A stretch of 52,089 nucleotides of DNA from CAYYMH01 sp964472785 (GCA_964472785.1 CAYYMH010000026.1:1-52089), one strand, 5' to 3'; shown: positions 8,620 to 17,542, numbered from the stretch's first letter. Program-made: numbers and translations. Notes: a model not told the origin generated them from the sequence alone.

Positions 8620-8753
8620 TACCCTTCGACTACGCTCACTCTTCTACTGTTTATCACCCTTTGACTGTTTATCACCCTTCGGCTACGCTCACCCTTCGAC
8701 TACGCTCAGGGTGACGAGGTGGGAAATGTCATCCCGAGCGGAGTCGAGGGATG
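8620..8753. repeat. Palindromic repeat cluster, right side of GIY-YIG gene
   Basis: Several degenerate copies of ACCCTTCGACTACGCTC are followed by AGGGTGAC (to about 8714), then a separate GTCATCCC...GGGATG copy at 8728-8753. The last copy ends one base before the stop codon of mod (8755-8757). The repeats therefore directly abut the upstream gene of the operon. Confidence 0.85.
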
Positions 8754-8754
8754 G

Positions 8755-11259
8755 TTATAACCTTATAATCTTCAAACTCTCTATACCCCGGTCATCAACA
8801 ATTTTAACCGCAATCTGCTTTCCGGGGGTGAAAGGCAGTGATTTAGTGCCCCGAAACGCTTCTATCTTTTCTTCATCAATTTCCGCTTTTAAATTCTTTG
8901 CCAGCTTTGCCCAACCATCTTTTGCTCCAGCCATTGGGAAGAATACCTGCCTTGGAAAAAGGCTGCGTCCATCATAATCAGGGTCAAGCATCCACATGGC
9001 AATATTGCTTTTGCCGCCGCTTTCCACATTGCCGGTTTTGGGATTGTAATAATCGAAACCTTTGACCTCGACCCGTATTTTCCCTTTATCTTCGCCTTTT
9101 GTAATTTCTTCATAATCCACATCGGGTTGTCCAATAAGCCAGAAACTTTCATTGCTTGATCGCTTCTTTTTCAGATCATCTGTTAGCAAATCTGCATTCA
9201 TTTGTGCACGAAGCAGGGTCACACCCGGCCAGTTCGTTTCGTCAATATCTTTAGCTGCTTCTTCGTCAAAATGGAATGCTGCAAAAAGAATCATGTCTGG
9301 TTTGGGCTTCAGATTGCCCGCTTCTTCAATAGCCAGTTCGACCTGCCGTTGTTCGAGAGGTGCATGCTCCGGTCCAAATGCAATCAGTACACGTTTTGGC
9401 TGTTCCTCTTTGGTTTCGCCTTCAGCTTGCAAAAATCGTGTTCCTGCCAATGGTTCAATACGAGTAAATTCAATGGTTCTACCACCCTTTGCCCGAACAC
9501 CGGTTCTGAACAATTCATCTCGCCATTCTGCCTGACGCAATGTTTCACCAGACCGCGAAACGCTTTCGTCAGAGGCAGCTTCTTCAAATTCGATTTCTTC
9601 AGGCGATTTAGTAACCGGGGAAGGCACAGCTTCGATCGTGAAAGGTCCTGTTATTCGTTGTTTTTTATTGTTTACTTTTGGTTTATCAAATAAATCTATC
9701 ATTTCAGGTTCTCTATTTTCAGCAAGTATTTCTAATTTAACTTTACCATAAGAATTATATTTAAGGCCACTTCCTATCCCCTCATTAGGGTGAGCTAATT
9801 CATAATAATCGAATGAACTAGTCATTAATCTTTGTTTTGTTAAAGTTATAGAAACTCTTGAAGTATCGCATGTGATCCAACGCCGACCCCACTGTTCAGC
9901 TACGTATGCAGTTGTACCACTTCCACAGGTTAAATCTAATACTAATTCCCCGGGCATCGTAGATAATAACATACATCTTTCTATTGGTAATTCATCTGTC
10001 TGAACTGCATAAATAGGGTCCATTTCTGCCGCAGTATCATCCCACAAATTATTAATTGGAGAATAAGGAAAGTCTGTGATATATTCCTTATAAGGTCGCC
10101 AAGAACTGTTAAACATAAGCCTATCTAATTTTACTAGCCTCTCATACCCTTCTTTGTCAAATTTCCATTCCTGACCAGATGGCGGATATACTTTACTACC
10201 TTCGTTAACTAGAGGAAAAACATTTTGAGGATCATTTGTTTTTTTTGACCCAACTTGAGTTCTAAATACTTTTGACAATTCTAAATTAGGATTATTAATA
10301 TCTTTATTAGTTACTGTTCGATGTGAATCTCCTTCATCTATATATCTATATTCTCCACGTAGACATTCTTCTATATTTACTGGACTAAATAGTGAATTAA
10401 CATGCAGATTTTTAATGTCTTTTGAGAACCAAATGATATAATCGAAGAGTTCAAATAATCCTTTACCAAATCTTTGAAGGTAACTAGCACGTTTCTTAAA
10501 TGGAATTATATTAACGCAGTTCTCTTTCCCAAAAACCTCATCGCCAATATTTTTTATTAAATGAAGATTGTCATCATTAATTTGAATAAAAATACTACCT
10601 GAATCAGTTAGTAGCTCCCTGCACAATAATAATCGATCTCGTATATATGTCAAATAAGAATGGATCCCTAATTGCCATGTATCTCGGAATGCTTTAATCA
10701 TTTCAGGTTCGGCAGTCAAATCTTCATCTTTTCCATCCTTGACATCACGTTTATTTACAAATGGCTGAAAGTTCGAACCATATTTTATACCATAGGGCGG
10801 GTCAAAGTAAATCATCTGTACTTTCTCGCCCATACCTTCTTTTTCTAGCAAAGAGTTCATTACCAGCAAGCTGTCACCGGCAATTAGGCGGTTTGTCCAG
10901 TTCTCTTTATGCTTATAGAATTCAATAGCATCACGAAGCGGCTTTTTATCGGTTTCAAAAAGAGAAATCTGTGCTTCGTCCGGTTTTTCTTTTCTAACGC
11001 TTTCAATAATGCTTTTCGGGTCTATGCGTTCGTGCACATGCAAAGAAACCGTCGGCACTTCAAAGCTGGCGTGCTCGGCTTTACCCGCCCATTGCAATTG
11101 AGGGTCAAGGTGCGGATCGTATTGGTATTTTTTCTTTGCCTCATCCTTATCAGTATCTGGCGTCACCAATCCGACCGGCGGGTTATTTAAACGGTCTTTG
11201 TCATTGTGGGTAAATTGTTCAATGGGTTTTTGTTTTTTTGGTTTCTTTTTTCGAGGCAT
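8755..11259 (-). CDS. Type III DNA methyltransferase (Mod), beta-class N6-adenine type
   Basis: An 834-residue methyltransferase with DPPY catalytic motif (MIYFDPPYGIKYGS, ~150) followed later by LDLTCGSGTTA (~430), the S-adenosylmethionine site. This is the beta-class order typical of type III Mod. The N-terminus is Lys/Pro-rich (KKKPKKQK). The region between the motifs and just after them holds the target recognition domain. The DNA from about 9660 to 10790 is clearly AT-richer (about 27-38% GC in sampled 60-base lines) than both ends (about 50-55%), which suggests exchange of the specificity segment. It begins 12 nt after the DUF3800 gene and should pair with Res at 5209-7989. Confidence 0.9.
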   Translation of the reverse strand: MPRKKKPKKQKPIEQFTHNDKDRLNNPPVGLVTPDTDKDEAKKKYQYDPHLDPQLQWAGKAEHASFEVPTVSLHVHERIDPKSIIESVRKEKPDEAQISLFETDKKPLRDAIEFYKHKENWTNRLIAGDSLLVMNSLLEKEGMGEKVQMIYFDPPYGIKYGSNFQPFVNKRDVKDGKDEDLTAEPEMIKAFRDTWQLGIHSYLTYIRDRLLLCRELLTDSGSIFIQINDDNLHLIKNIGDEVFGKENCVNIIPFKKRASYLQRFGKGLFELFDYIIWFSKDIKNLHVNSLFSPVNIEECLRGEYRYIDEGDSHRTVTNKDINNPNLELSKVFRTQVGSKKTNDPQNVFPLVNEGSKVYPPSGQEWKFDKEGYERLVKLDRLMFNSSWRPYKEYITDFPYSPINNLWDDTAAEMDPIYAVQTDELPIERCMLLSTMPGELVLDLTCGSGTTAYVAEQWGRRWITCDTSRVSITLTKQRLMTSSFDYYELAHPNEGIGSGLKYNSYGKVKLEILAENREPEMIDLFDKPKVNNKKQRITGPFTIEAVPSPVTKSPEEIEFEEAASDESVSRSGETLRQAEWRDELFRTGVRAKGGRTIEFTRIEPLAGTRFLQAEGETKEEQPKRVLIAFGPEHAPLEQRQVELAIEEAGNLKPKPDMILFAAFHFDEEAAKDIDETNWPGVTLLRAQMNADLLTDDLKKKRSSNESFWLIGQPDVDYEEITKGEDKGKIRVEVKGFDYYNPKTGNVESGGKSNIAMWMLDPDYDGRSLFPRQVFFPMAGAKDGWAKLAKNLKAEIDEEKIEAFRGTKSLPFTPGKQIAVKIVDDRGIESLKIIRL

Positions 11260-11271
11260 TTTTTGTTCTCT

Positions 11272-11994
11272 CTATTTTTTAACACTATATACGGTTAGGC
11301 TTTTTATCTTATTTATCAATTTCTCAGACGATATCAATTTCCTGATTTTCCCATTATTTTGAAGCATTTCCGGGGATACATTTTCAAACAGTTCAGAGTC
11401 GTTTGAAATATTCTGTATCCGGGCCATTAAATAACCTACAATATCCGCGCATAAAATACCAACGGTTTCGAAATTTGAATCAACCATACTGACATCTTCA
11501 AATAAAAAATATCCATTCTTTTCAATTACTGGTTTTGTTAATGAACGAATATCAGTAATACTTATATCCGTTCGTCTATCACAATATAAACTGATCAGTG
11601 ATTTACCTTGTCCAGTTGATTTGCGGTAGCTTTTAAGAACTCGTTCAATTACTTTGGGTAGGAATCTTAAATAATCCGCTTTTTGATCTGACGATTTATT
11701 TTTACTGAAGTAAGCGAATTTCATTCTTGCATTTTTATTTGCAATATTCAGATTTATTATTTCTTCAGCAATTTTTACTCTTTGTTCAATTGACACATCT
11801 TTACAGCCTTTTGATGCAGAAAACAGACATGAACCTTTAAATTCAACAAAAGGATCCCAGCCATATTTCAATAATATCGATTGAAAGTCTTTTTTTATTT
11901 TTTCATAGAAGTTATGTTTAACAGCAGTGCAAGAAATGCCAAAGTAATCCTTGAATTTGGAGTCTCCTGTTTCGTCTGCGAATAAGCATATCAT
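11272..11994 (-). CDS. DUF3800 domain protein
   Basis: A 240-residue DUF3800 protein. It opens with ICLFADETGDSKFKDYFGIS, where the Asp-Glu of the family's acidic motif lies. It has a central LYCDRRTDIS segment with a second acidic site and the late motif VGILCADIVGYLMAR, which corresponds to the family's LQxADxxAY. DUF3800 is thought to have an RNase-H-like fold and is common in defence islands; its activity is not established. It is the first gene of the minus-strand DUF3800-mod-(GIY-YIG)-res-GmrSD run. The start ATG is preceded by only a weak GAGAA ribosome site. Confidence 0.8.
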   Translation of the reverse strand: MICLFADETGDSKFKDYFGISCTAVKHNFYEKIKKDFQSILLKYGWDPFVEFKGSCLFSASKGCKDVSIEQRVKIAEEIINLNIANKNARMKFAYFSKNKSSDQKADYLRFLPKVIERVLKSYRKSTGQGKSLISLYCDRRTDISITDIRSLTKPVIEKNGYFLFEDVSMVDSNFETVGILCADIVGYLMARIQNISNDSELFENVSPEMLQNNGKIRKLISSEKLINKIKSLTVYSVKK

Positions 11995-12272
11995 TATAAT
12001 TCTCGTTTGAATGTATATTTTTTTATGATGTAATATTTGCCAACTAACATATTAGTTTATAAATCTTGCATTTAAATTCATATTTTCCCATATTAGAAAA
12101 TTTTCTGCCACCAATCTTGCCAAAAGGTATTCGTTAAAATTCAAACAGCCTCTTATTTTCAGGGCAGTTCCGGAAGTAGCAATAATAATTAAAACAATTT
12201 CATATTAAAAAGCAAGCATTTTCTTGCGAGAAAGAAAATCGATTTAATTCTGGTATAAAAACAGTGTAAAAT
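11995..12272. other. AT-rich intergenic region between defence and respiration islands
   Basis: No ORF, RNA or mobile element recognised. It should contain the promoter of the DUF3800-led operon and marks the border between the two functional halves of the window. Confidence 0.45.
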
Positions 12273-12309
12273 AAAACAGGGTTTAAGAACAATTCCTAAA
12301 CCCTGTTTT
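12273..12309 (-). terminator. Rho-independent terminator, 13-bp perfect stem
   Basis: AAAACAGGGTTTA pairs with TAAACCCTGTTTT with an 11-nt loop. On the minus strand the stem is followed by ATTTTAC. It lies about 100 nt past the stop of the 13-heme cytochrome gene and closes that operon. Confidence 0.8.
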
Positions 12310-12411
12310 CAAAAACCGTATTCTCATATTTTTAAATCATGGAATAAGTTTATTTCTGAAGCCAATCGCGTGCTGATGGTAATTTTCATCACGCCATTCT
12401 ATTTGTCTGTA

Positions 12412-13563
12412 CTATTTCTTCCCTTTCTTTGTCACTTCGCCCGGTTTGAATTTCGGATAAGTGATATCTTCGTCATGACACATGCTGCAATCCGGCGCTT
12501 TATCAAATTTTCTGTCGATATGACAATCAGCGCATTCTGCTTCAATATGGATTTCATCCAATGCGATTCCAACAACGGAGTGGTTAAAATTCTCTAAATT
12601 CCAATCACTGTGGCAACTGTTACATGACTTGTCAAGTTTTCCGACAGGACGATCAGCGGGATGGCAACTGGCACATTTTAATTTCTGATGATAAACATTC
12701 ATCGCCCATCCGGTTGCCTGAGCATGATTAAATTCCTTGCGTTCGGTTTTGGAATGACATTTAGAGCAATCACCCTTATCATTCACATTATGGCAGGCAG
12801 AGCATTTATGATGCATCAGGTCTGCATGAGTCTCAACAACCGAAACCGGCCGCTCACCCTGGTAATGACAGCTTATACATGCATCATCCTTATGACAATC
12901 ACTGCAGGTTAAGCCATACAAATTTGAATGATTATCATGAAAGAATGTTACGTATTGACCCTGGTTATTACTGGTATTATAAACCATTTTATCGGGTTCT
13001 TTACAAGGCAGATAGTGCAAGGGAATATAATCGGATCCTTTTGCTTGTTTTTGTTCTTTGGAAGCATGACAGATTTCACAAGCAGTGTCGCCGCTCCATT
13101 CCTGATGGCACCCCATACACTGGCGATGATAAGCACCTTTCAAACCCGGTACAGCCATATTCTCATGTTGAATGTTAGGACTATGGCATTCTTTGCAGGG
13201 CGGGTGCGATTGATCGGTTGGGGTATAATGATGGCAGGTCATGCAACCGCCACTCAAATCTGCCCAATAGGCATGTGTTTTATGATCAAATTTAACTGGC
13301 TCATACAAATTCTCCAGTTCTTTTAAAACAATGACATTAGGTCCTCGTTCAATGGTTAGTTTCTTGCCAACAGTTTTTCCTGCCCAATGACGCGGACAAG
13401 TGCGCAAACATGGATCGGAAACGGTCGGATTCTTACAGGTATGACAATCTTCACAGGTCAGTTTTGTTGCCCGATGAGGCATCGACTTTTTCTGTTGAGC
13501 GTTTACAACCACTATAAAACTTAACGTACTAAAAATTGTAACGATAGCGATTCTCTTTAGCAT
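12412..13563 (-). CDS. Periplasmic 13-heme cytochrome c of the NrfD module
   Basis: A 383-residue secreted protein with a signal peptide (residues 1-22, ending NAQ). It carries 13 CXXCH heme motifs: CEDCH, CMTCH, CKECH, CMGCH, CEICH, CSDCH, CISCH, CSACH, CSKCH, CASCH, CNSCH, CADCH and CSMCH. Extra cysteines near the N-terminus (HTCKNPTVSDPCLRTCPRH) could bind something else. Spaced histidines (FDHKTH, FFHDNH, FNHA, FNHS) are suitable distal ligands, as in class III-like cytochromes. It is the last gene of a minus-strand operon after an FeS protein and an NrfD/HybB subunit. The likely job is to accept quinol-derived electrons in the periplasm, comparable to Hmc or Geobacter Cbc complexes. AGGAG lies upstream of the ATG. 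Confidence 0.9.
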   Translation of the reverse strand: MLKRIAIVTIFSTLSFIVVVNAQQKKSMPHRATKLTCEDCHTCKNPTVSDPCLRTCPRHWAGKTVGKKLTIERGPNVIVLKELENLYEPVKFDHKTHAYWADLSGGCMTCHHYTPTDQSHPPCKECHSPNIQHENMAVPGLKGAYHRQCMGCHQEWSGDTACEICHASKEQKQAKGSDYIPLHYLPCKEPDKMVYNTSNNQGQYVTFFHDNHSNLYGLTCSDCHKDDACISCHYQGERPVSVVETHADLMHHKCSACHNVNDKGDCSKCHSKTERKEFNHAQATGWAMNVYHQKLKCASCHPADRPVGKLDKSCNSCHSDWNLENFNHSVVGIALDEIHIEAECADCHIDRKFDKAPDCSMCHDEDITYPKFKPGEVTKKGKK

Positions 13564-13637
13564 TCTTTTCTCTCCTCAATGAGCAGTTTATTTCTTTTCT
13601 CGAATTATTTTTTCATTTGTTTTTTAACAAACATTTT

Positions 13638-14858
13638 TTAATGGTCGATATCATAATCCGGGTGATCGTAAAGTATTGGCATGCGATTCACAATCCACCG
13701 GAATGTGAGTAACCCGATAGTGATAATTGTAATTGTAATTGTTACCTCCATCCAGTGAGGAATATACTGTTCTTCGATATTCCAGTTGAAACAGATTATA
13801 GAATGATTAACTCGATTGAGGGCAATTCCAATCACCGTTATAACAGCAGTTATTCTAACTAATTTTGGGCTTTCATTACGCACACCAATGGCGAAAAGAA
13901 AAGCCGGGATAAGCACAAATCCCACGACTTCGACCAGCCACCAGTAGCCGTATTTTGTGTTGATTAAATCCCAGTGATTGCCGTGTGTCAGACCAATTAA
14001 TTTTAAGCCGAAATAGGTAAACAACAAAACAGACGCTGCTTTACCCAGTCCGATAGTAATTCTGTTAAACTGGGTATGATCCATTGCCATTTTTGGCACC
14101 TGTTCAGAAAAAACGCGATGGGAAAGCATACTTTCTACAATTACCATTGCTATACCAGCAACTATGGCGGAGACAAAGAAAAATACCGGTATTAATGAAG
14201 AATACCACAGCGGGTGCAATTTACTGGGCATGAGCAAAAATAATGAGCCCAGCGCTGATTGATGTAATGTGGAAAGAATAACACCAAAAACAGTCGCTCC
14301 GAGAGTTAAACCGACAAACCATTTGCGAAATTTTTTCATATCCAGCCATTCAAAAATTGCCGGACACCATTCCACAAATTGAGTACTCAAATAAAGAGCC
14401 ACGTGCCAGGCAACCAAAAACAGAATTGAATTTACACCCAGCGACACAAACATTGGATAAGGAAGCCGATAATAGCGCCCCAGATCGAACATGAGACCGA
14501 TTACTGCAAACAGATACCCCAAAAATCCGGTTAAAATCGCCGGACGTACCAGCGGGCGATATTCTTTCATGCCAAAAAGATGGACGGCAGTGCCCATGAC
14601 AAATCCGCCAGCAGCCAGCGCAACACCAGTCATCATGTCAAAACCAATCCAGATACCCCACGGATTATTATCGGTTAAATTGGTCGATGGACCAAGACCG
14701 TAAACGATACGGTAAATCATTACTGGAATGCCAAACAGTAGAATGAGTCCAGCAACATAGTTAAAGGGTGTAAGATTACTTTTTACGTATTCACGAAAAC
14801 TTTGTCCCAAAAATATATGTTCTCGAATCCAGGACTGACGAGTAGCTGTTTGTGCCAT
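13638..14858 (-). CDS. NrfD/HybB-type integral membrane quinol subunit
   Basis: A 406-residue polytopic protein with about ten membrane helices. It matches HybB/NrfD-family subunits: NPWGIWIGFDMMTGVALAAGGF near residue 65 and ILSTLHQSALGSLFLLMP near 195, followed by HPLWYSS. These subunits bind menaquinol and pass electrons to a partner FeS protein. The ATG overlaps the stop codon of the upstream FeS gene (TAATG), so translation is coupled. It sits between the Tat-exported FeS protein and the 13-heme cytochrome, the classic three-part arrangement of quinol:cytochrome oxidoreductases. Confidence 0.9.
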   Translation of the reverse strand: MAQTATRQSWIREHIFLGQSFREYVKSNLTPFNYVAGLILLFGIPVMIYRIVYGLGPSTNLTDNNPWGIWIGFDMMTGVALAAGGFVMGTAVHLFGMKEYRPLVRPAILTGFLGYLFAVIGLMFDLGRYYRLPYPMFVSLGVNSILFLVAWHVALYLSTQFVEWCPAIFEWLDMKKFRKWFVGLTLGATVFGVILSTLHQSALGSLFLLMPSKLHPLWYSSLIPVFFFVSAIVAGIAMVIVESMLSHRVFSEQVPKMAMDHTQFNRITIGLGKAASVLLFTYFGLKLIGLTHGNHWDLINTKYGYWWLVEVVGFVLIPAFLFAIGVRNESPKLVRITAVITVIGIALNRVNHSIICFNWNIEEQYIPHWMEVTITITIITIGLLTFRWIVNRMPILYDHPDYDIDH

Positions 14859-15781
14859 TATTTTGCTCCCTCCTTCTTAATTTCTGATTCCGTATTAGCG
14901 ATTTCCTCACGGCGTTTGCTAAAGCTGTAAAATCCGATACAAAGAGCCGGCCAGGTAACCAAGACAACTGAAACCATAGATAAGAAGCCTCGGCTATATT
15001 TCGGGATGGGAGTTGTTCCTAGATCTGTCCTGAAACCTATTTCTTCCAACGGAACAGGCGAGATATACATCCAACTTGTTCCGCCAACTTCATGCTCACC
15101 ATAAACATGATTCACATATTTATCCGGATTATTCCTAATTTTATCATGAGCCAGTTCCACCAAATCACTTCTTTTCCCAAAAGTGAGAGCTTCGACAGGA
15201 CATATCTCTACACATGCCGGCACGCCACCTTCTTCTCTAATCCTGTCAAAACAAAAGGTGCATTTAGTAACCTCAGGCGTAAAAGCATCATCATATTGAT
15301 AAGCCGGAATGTCAAACGGACATGCAGCCATACAATAGCGGCATCCAATACATACTTTTGGATTATGGACAACTGCGCCTTCGGGTGTTTTAATAAATGC
15401 TTTTACAAAGCACACCGACGCACACGCTGGTTCGTTGCAATGCATGCATTGTATTTTCACATCAATCGGTTGTTCAGGATCCGATGAATTTTTGAAACGA
15501 TTAACAACGGTAAAAGTATCTGCATCTGTTCGCCTTTTTTCCTCGAAAACCGATTTATCCTCATATTCCGCGATAGGTTTGTTGGGTAAATTATTCACAT
15601 TTTTACACGCCCATTCACATTTTCGACAACCGATACATACGGTCGTATCAACAAGTACGCCGTAACGGTCCGGATAGCCGGTAAACTCTTCATGCGCAGA
15701 AGCTTTTTTTGCCGCGCCCACAACAGCAGTACCTCCAATAGCTGTCAAATGTTTGAGAAAACCTCTCCGGTTTAATCCCAT
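14858..15781 (-). CDS. Tat-exported 4x[4Fe-4S] ferredoxin subunit (HybA-like)
   Basis: A 307-residue HybA-like protein. It starts with a twin-arginine signal (NRRGFLK, residues 4-10). Four cysteine clusters follow: CIGCRKCEWAC, CMHCNEPACASVC, CIGCRYCMAAC with its following CPF, and CTFC...CVEICP. A C-terminal membrane helix (~265-285) would anchor it on the periplasmic face. It should carry electrons from the NrfD partner (13638-14858) to the 13-heme cytochrome. The ribosome site AAGGAGG is strong. A near paralogue without Tat signal lies at 18508-19272 on the opposite strand; both share KCxxCxDRI and YGEHEVGGTS segments. Confidence 0.92.
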   Translation of the reverse strand: MGLNRRGFLKHLTAIGGTAVVGAAKKASAHEEFTGYPDRYGVLVDTTVCIGCRKCEWACKNVNNLPNKPIAEYEDKSVFEEKRRTDADTFTVVNRFKNSSDPEQPIDVKIQCMHCNEPACASVCFVKAFIKTPEGAVVHNPKVCIGCRYCMAACPFDIPAYQYDDAFTPEVTKCTFCFDRIREEGGVPACVEICPVEALTFGKRSDLVELAHDKIRNNPDKYVNHVYGEHEVGGTSWMYISPVPLEEIGFRTDLGTTPIPKYSRGFLSMVSVVLVTWPALCIGFYSFSKRREEIANTESEIKKEGAK

Positions 15782-15836
15782 GAATCATCCTCCTTAATTA
15801 TATGTAATGATAGGTTATTGAATGCTGAAGCATCAA

Positions 15837-15983
15837 TCACGATTTCTTGTTCACCTTTTGTTTACCTGGTTTTTTCTTTTTGTTGAGAAAAATCCAGAAA
15901 ACAGGGAATATTAGCAAAAATGTAATAGCTATTAAATATTCGTTTCCTTTAGTAAGAGTATAAAATTCATGAAGTGTGTACAT
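15837..15983 (-). CDS. Small single-helix membrane protein at the head of the cytochrome operon
   Basis: A 48-residue protein. It starts MYTLHEFYTLTKG, has one membrane helix (about residues 17-33, YLIAITFLLIFPVFWIF) and ends in a strongly basic tail (NKKKKPGKQKVNKKS). GGAGGG lies 4 nt before the ATG, and the gene ends 55 nt before the FeS gene on the same strand, so it is the probable first gene of the operon. Comparable tiny anchors with a YEF..G start occur at the head of other NrfD-containing redox complexes. The role as a complex-stabilising subunit is inferred. Confidence 0.65.
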   Translation of the reverse strand: MYTLHEFYTLTKGNEYLIAITFLLIFPVFWIFLNKKKKPGKQKVNKKS

Positions 15984-16340
15984 AATCCCTCCATAGCAAA
16001 TTTTTATTAATATAAAAAATGTAAGTTACAAACAGAATAATTTTGGAGCAAGGTAAAGAAGATTTATAGCAATCTGCCAAAATAGCACTCATTTAATCGA
16101 TTCTCAGGCAATTAAATTCGTTTTACTCGCTGCTAAATTTCTATTAATAATGTTGAAGAGGTGTGTTCAAATTAATAGGTATATAATATAATATAAATTT
16201 TCAAAAAGTCAATGCTTTTTTCAAAATGGAGATTTTTTTTCGATATTTTGTGGTATTTAACAACAGCAATGTTGAATTATTCCACAACAGTAAAAAATTT
16301 TATATTTGCTAACCGTATGATATTTTTATACTTAAAATTT
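15984..16340. other. Divergent promoter region between the two NrfD modules
   Basis: About 360 bp of AT-rich sequence separates the minus-strand operon (from 15983) and the plus-strand operon (from 16437). A sigma-54 site for the plus side starts at 16341. I found no matching sigma-54 site for the minus side and could not pick a convincing sigma-70 site. No activator-binding inverted repeat could be assigned by eye. Confidence 0.5.
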
Positions 16341-16356
16341 TGGCACAACTATTGCA
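16341..16356 (+). promoter_or_regulatory. Sigma-54 (RpoN) promoter, -24/-12
   Basis: TGGCAC-N5-TTGCA matches the sigma-54 consensus (TGGCAC, five bases, TTGCW) exactly. It lies 81 bp upstream of the first ATG of the plus-strand operon (16437). An NtrC-type activator with an intact GAFTGA loop is encoded nearby at 21168-22511 and is the natural candidate regulator. Confidence 0.85.
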
Positions 16357-16436
16357 ATTGCTGATGTGAAAATATGAATCAAAAAAGCATAAAAAGGCAG
16401 ATAATTAAAATAACTAATCCTGAAAGGAGTTTTACC

Positions 16437-16664
16437 ATGTATTACATTGATCTACCTATTTTTGCACAAATTCTCTGGGTTATTTTTGGCGCGTTGATTC
16501 TGTTACCATGGGTTGCCATACCAGCTATCGCTGTGTACAAATTTGTCCAGGTAATGAGAATGCCGAAAACCAGCGCTGTCAAAGGAGCTGTAAGTTTAGA
16601 CCCGACATTGGGATTTACTATGGCTGATGGCGGAGAATCAATCGAGAAAACGAAAAAGAAATAA
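16437..16664 (+). CDS. Small membrane protein with C-terminal DGG motif
   Basis: A 75-residue protein, first gene behind the sigma-54 promoter. The ATG at 16437 is 8 nt after AAAGGAG; a longer reading from 16374 lacks a ribosome site. One long hydrophobic stretch (~7-38) forms one or two membrane helices. The C-terminal tail carries LGFTMADGGESIE, and the same T(M/L)xDGG motif recurs in both following GcvH-like proteins. I do not recognise a named family. Position and motif suggest it is a small anchor subunit of the same complex as the GcvH-like, FeS and NrfD products downstream. Confidence 0.75.
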   Translation: MYYIDLPIFAQILWVIFGALILLPWVAIPAIAVYKFVQVMRMPKTSAVKGAVSLDPTLGFTMADGGESIEKTKKK

Positions 16665-16726
16665 CTTTATCTTTTCGTTTTAATTATTGAGTATGATTGG
16701 ATGATTTATATTTAAAGGCATTTAAG

Positions 16727-17542
16727 TTGAAAAACAAGAACGAACAAGAATTCCCGATAATTCCTACGAACGAAAAAAAATGCGTCTGGATGGAACTGGG
16801 TGTGGTTTCATACAAAATCTGCGACCGCAATTTCCAGTGTGAAACATGTCCGCTTGATCAGGGGCTACGCGGGGATTATAGTATAAATCATCTAAAGCAG
16901 GACGTTCCGAAAACCGCCGATTCCGCTGTAAAACCAAAAAACCATTCACAGAAGTATGATTCATCGCTGGAGCGTTTTTTAAAGTTAAAACTGGATAAAC
17001 ATTGCTATGTTCATCCGGGGCACAGTTGGATTAAGGTGCTGAATCAAAAACGAGTGAAAATTGGAATTGACGACATCGTTGCCACAACATTGGGTTCTAT
17101 CGACGAAGTTATTTTGCCGTTAGTCGGTGAAAAAATTAAGAGAGGCGCAAACTGTGGACAGGTAATTCAATTTGAACATATTTTTTCTGTAGTTTCGCCT
17201 CTCAGCGGGACCGTGATAAAAGTTAATCGCGACTTAACCGATTTTCCCAACAAATTGACTCTCGACCCTTTGAATAATGGCTGGATGATTATCATCAAAC
17301 CCGACAGCCTCGAACAAGACCTTAAATACTGTCGTTCAGGTGATGCTTTGTTTTCGTGGTATGTCAAAGAATTTAAATGGTTAGAGAGCAATCTGGCCAA
17401 AGGTTTTCAGCAGGAATCTGCCTCAGTGGGAATTACATTAAACGATGGTGGAGAGATTTCTCGAAATTTGAGAAATTATCTTCCCCAGAATGAATATCGG
17501 CGGCTTATTCTAAGCTTACTGGGAATGCCAAAAACCGGTTGA
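16727..17542 (+). CDS. GcvH-like protein with N-terminal cysteine cluster, no lipoyl lysine
   Basis: The C-terminal two-thirds is a glycine-cleavage-H-like barrel (YVHPGHSWIKV ... KIGIDDIVATTLGSIDEV ... SPLSGTVIKVN ... NGWMIIIKP). At the position where GcvH carries its lipoyl lysine (ESVKA) this protein has a FEH sequence, so I see no attachment lysine. The N-terminus has a cysteine group, CVWMELGVVSYKIC and CETC, which could hold an FeS cluster or metal. The tail holds a GITLNDGGE motif. Start choice is uncertain: TTG at 16727 has AAAGG 8 nt upstream, while an in-frame TTG at 16697 has none. The gene ends within a terminator-like hairpin. Likely a redox-complex subunit rather than part of glycine cleavage, because no gcvT or gcvP is present. 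Confidence 0.75.
   Translation: MKNKNEQEFPIIPTNEKKCVWMELGVVSYKICDRNFQCETCPLDQGLRGDYSINHLKQDVPKTADSAVKPKNHSQKYDSSLERFLKLKLDKHCYVHPGHSWIKVLNQKRVKIGIDDIVATTLGSIDEVILPLVGEKIKRGANCGQVIQFEHIFSVVSPLSGTVIKVNRDLTDFPNKLTLDPLNNGWMIIIKPDSLEQDLKYCRSGDALFSWYVKEFKWLESNLAKGFQQESASVGITLNDGGEISRNLRNYLPQNEYRRLILSLLGMPKTG

Noticed and set aside
8051..8753. CRISPR-like short repeats around the GIY-YIG gene
   Set aside because: Repeats are palindromic, variable in length and without unique spacers; they fit a dispersed palindromic family instead.
16374..16436. Upstream extension of the small DGG membrane protein
   Set aside because: The ATG at 16437 has AAAGGAG at proper distance, and the extension would begin within 20 bp of the sigma-54 -12 element with no ribosome site.
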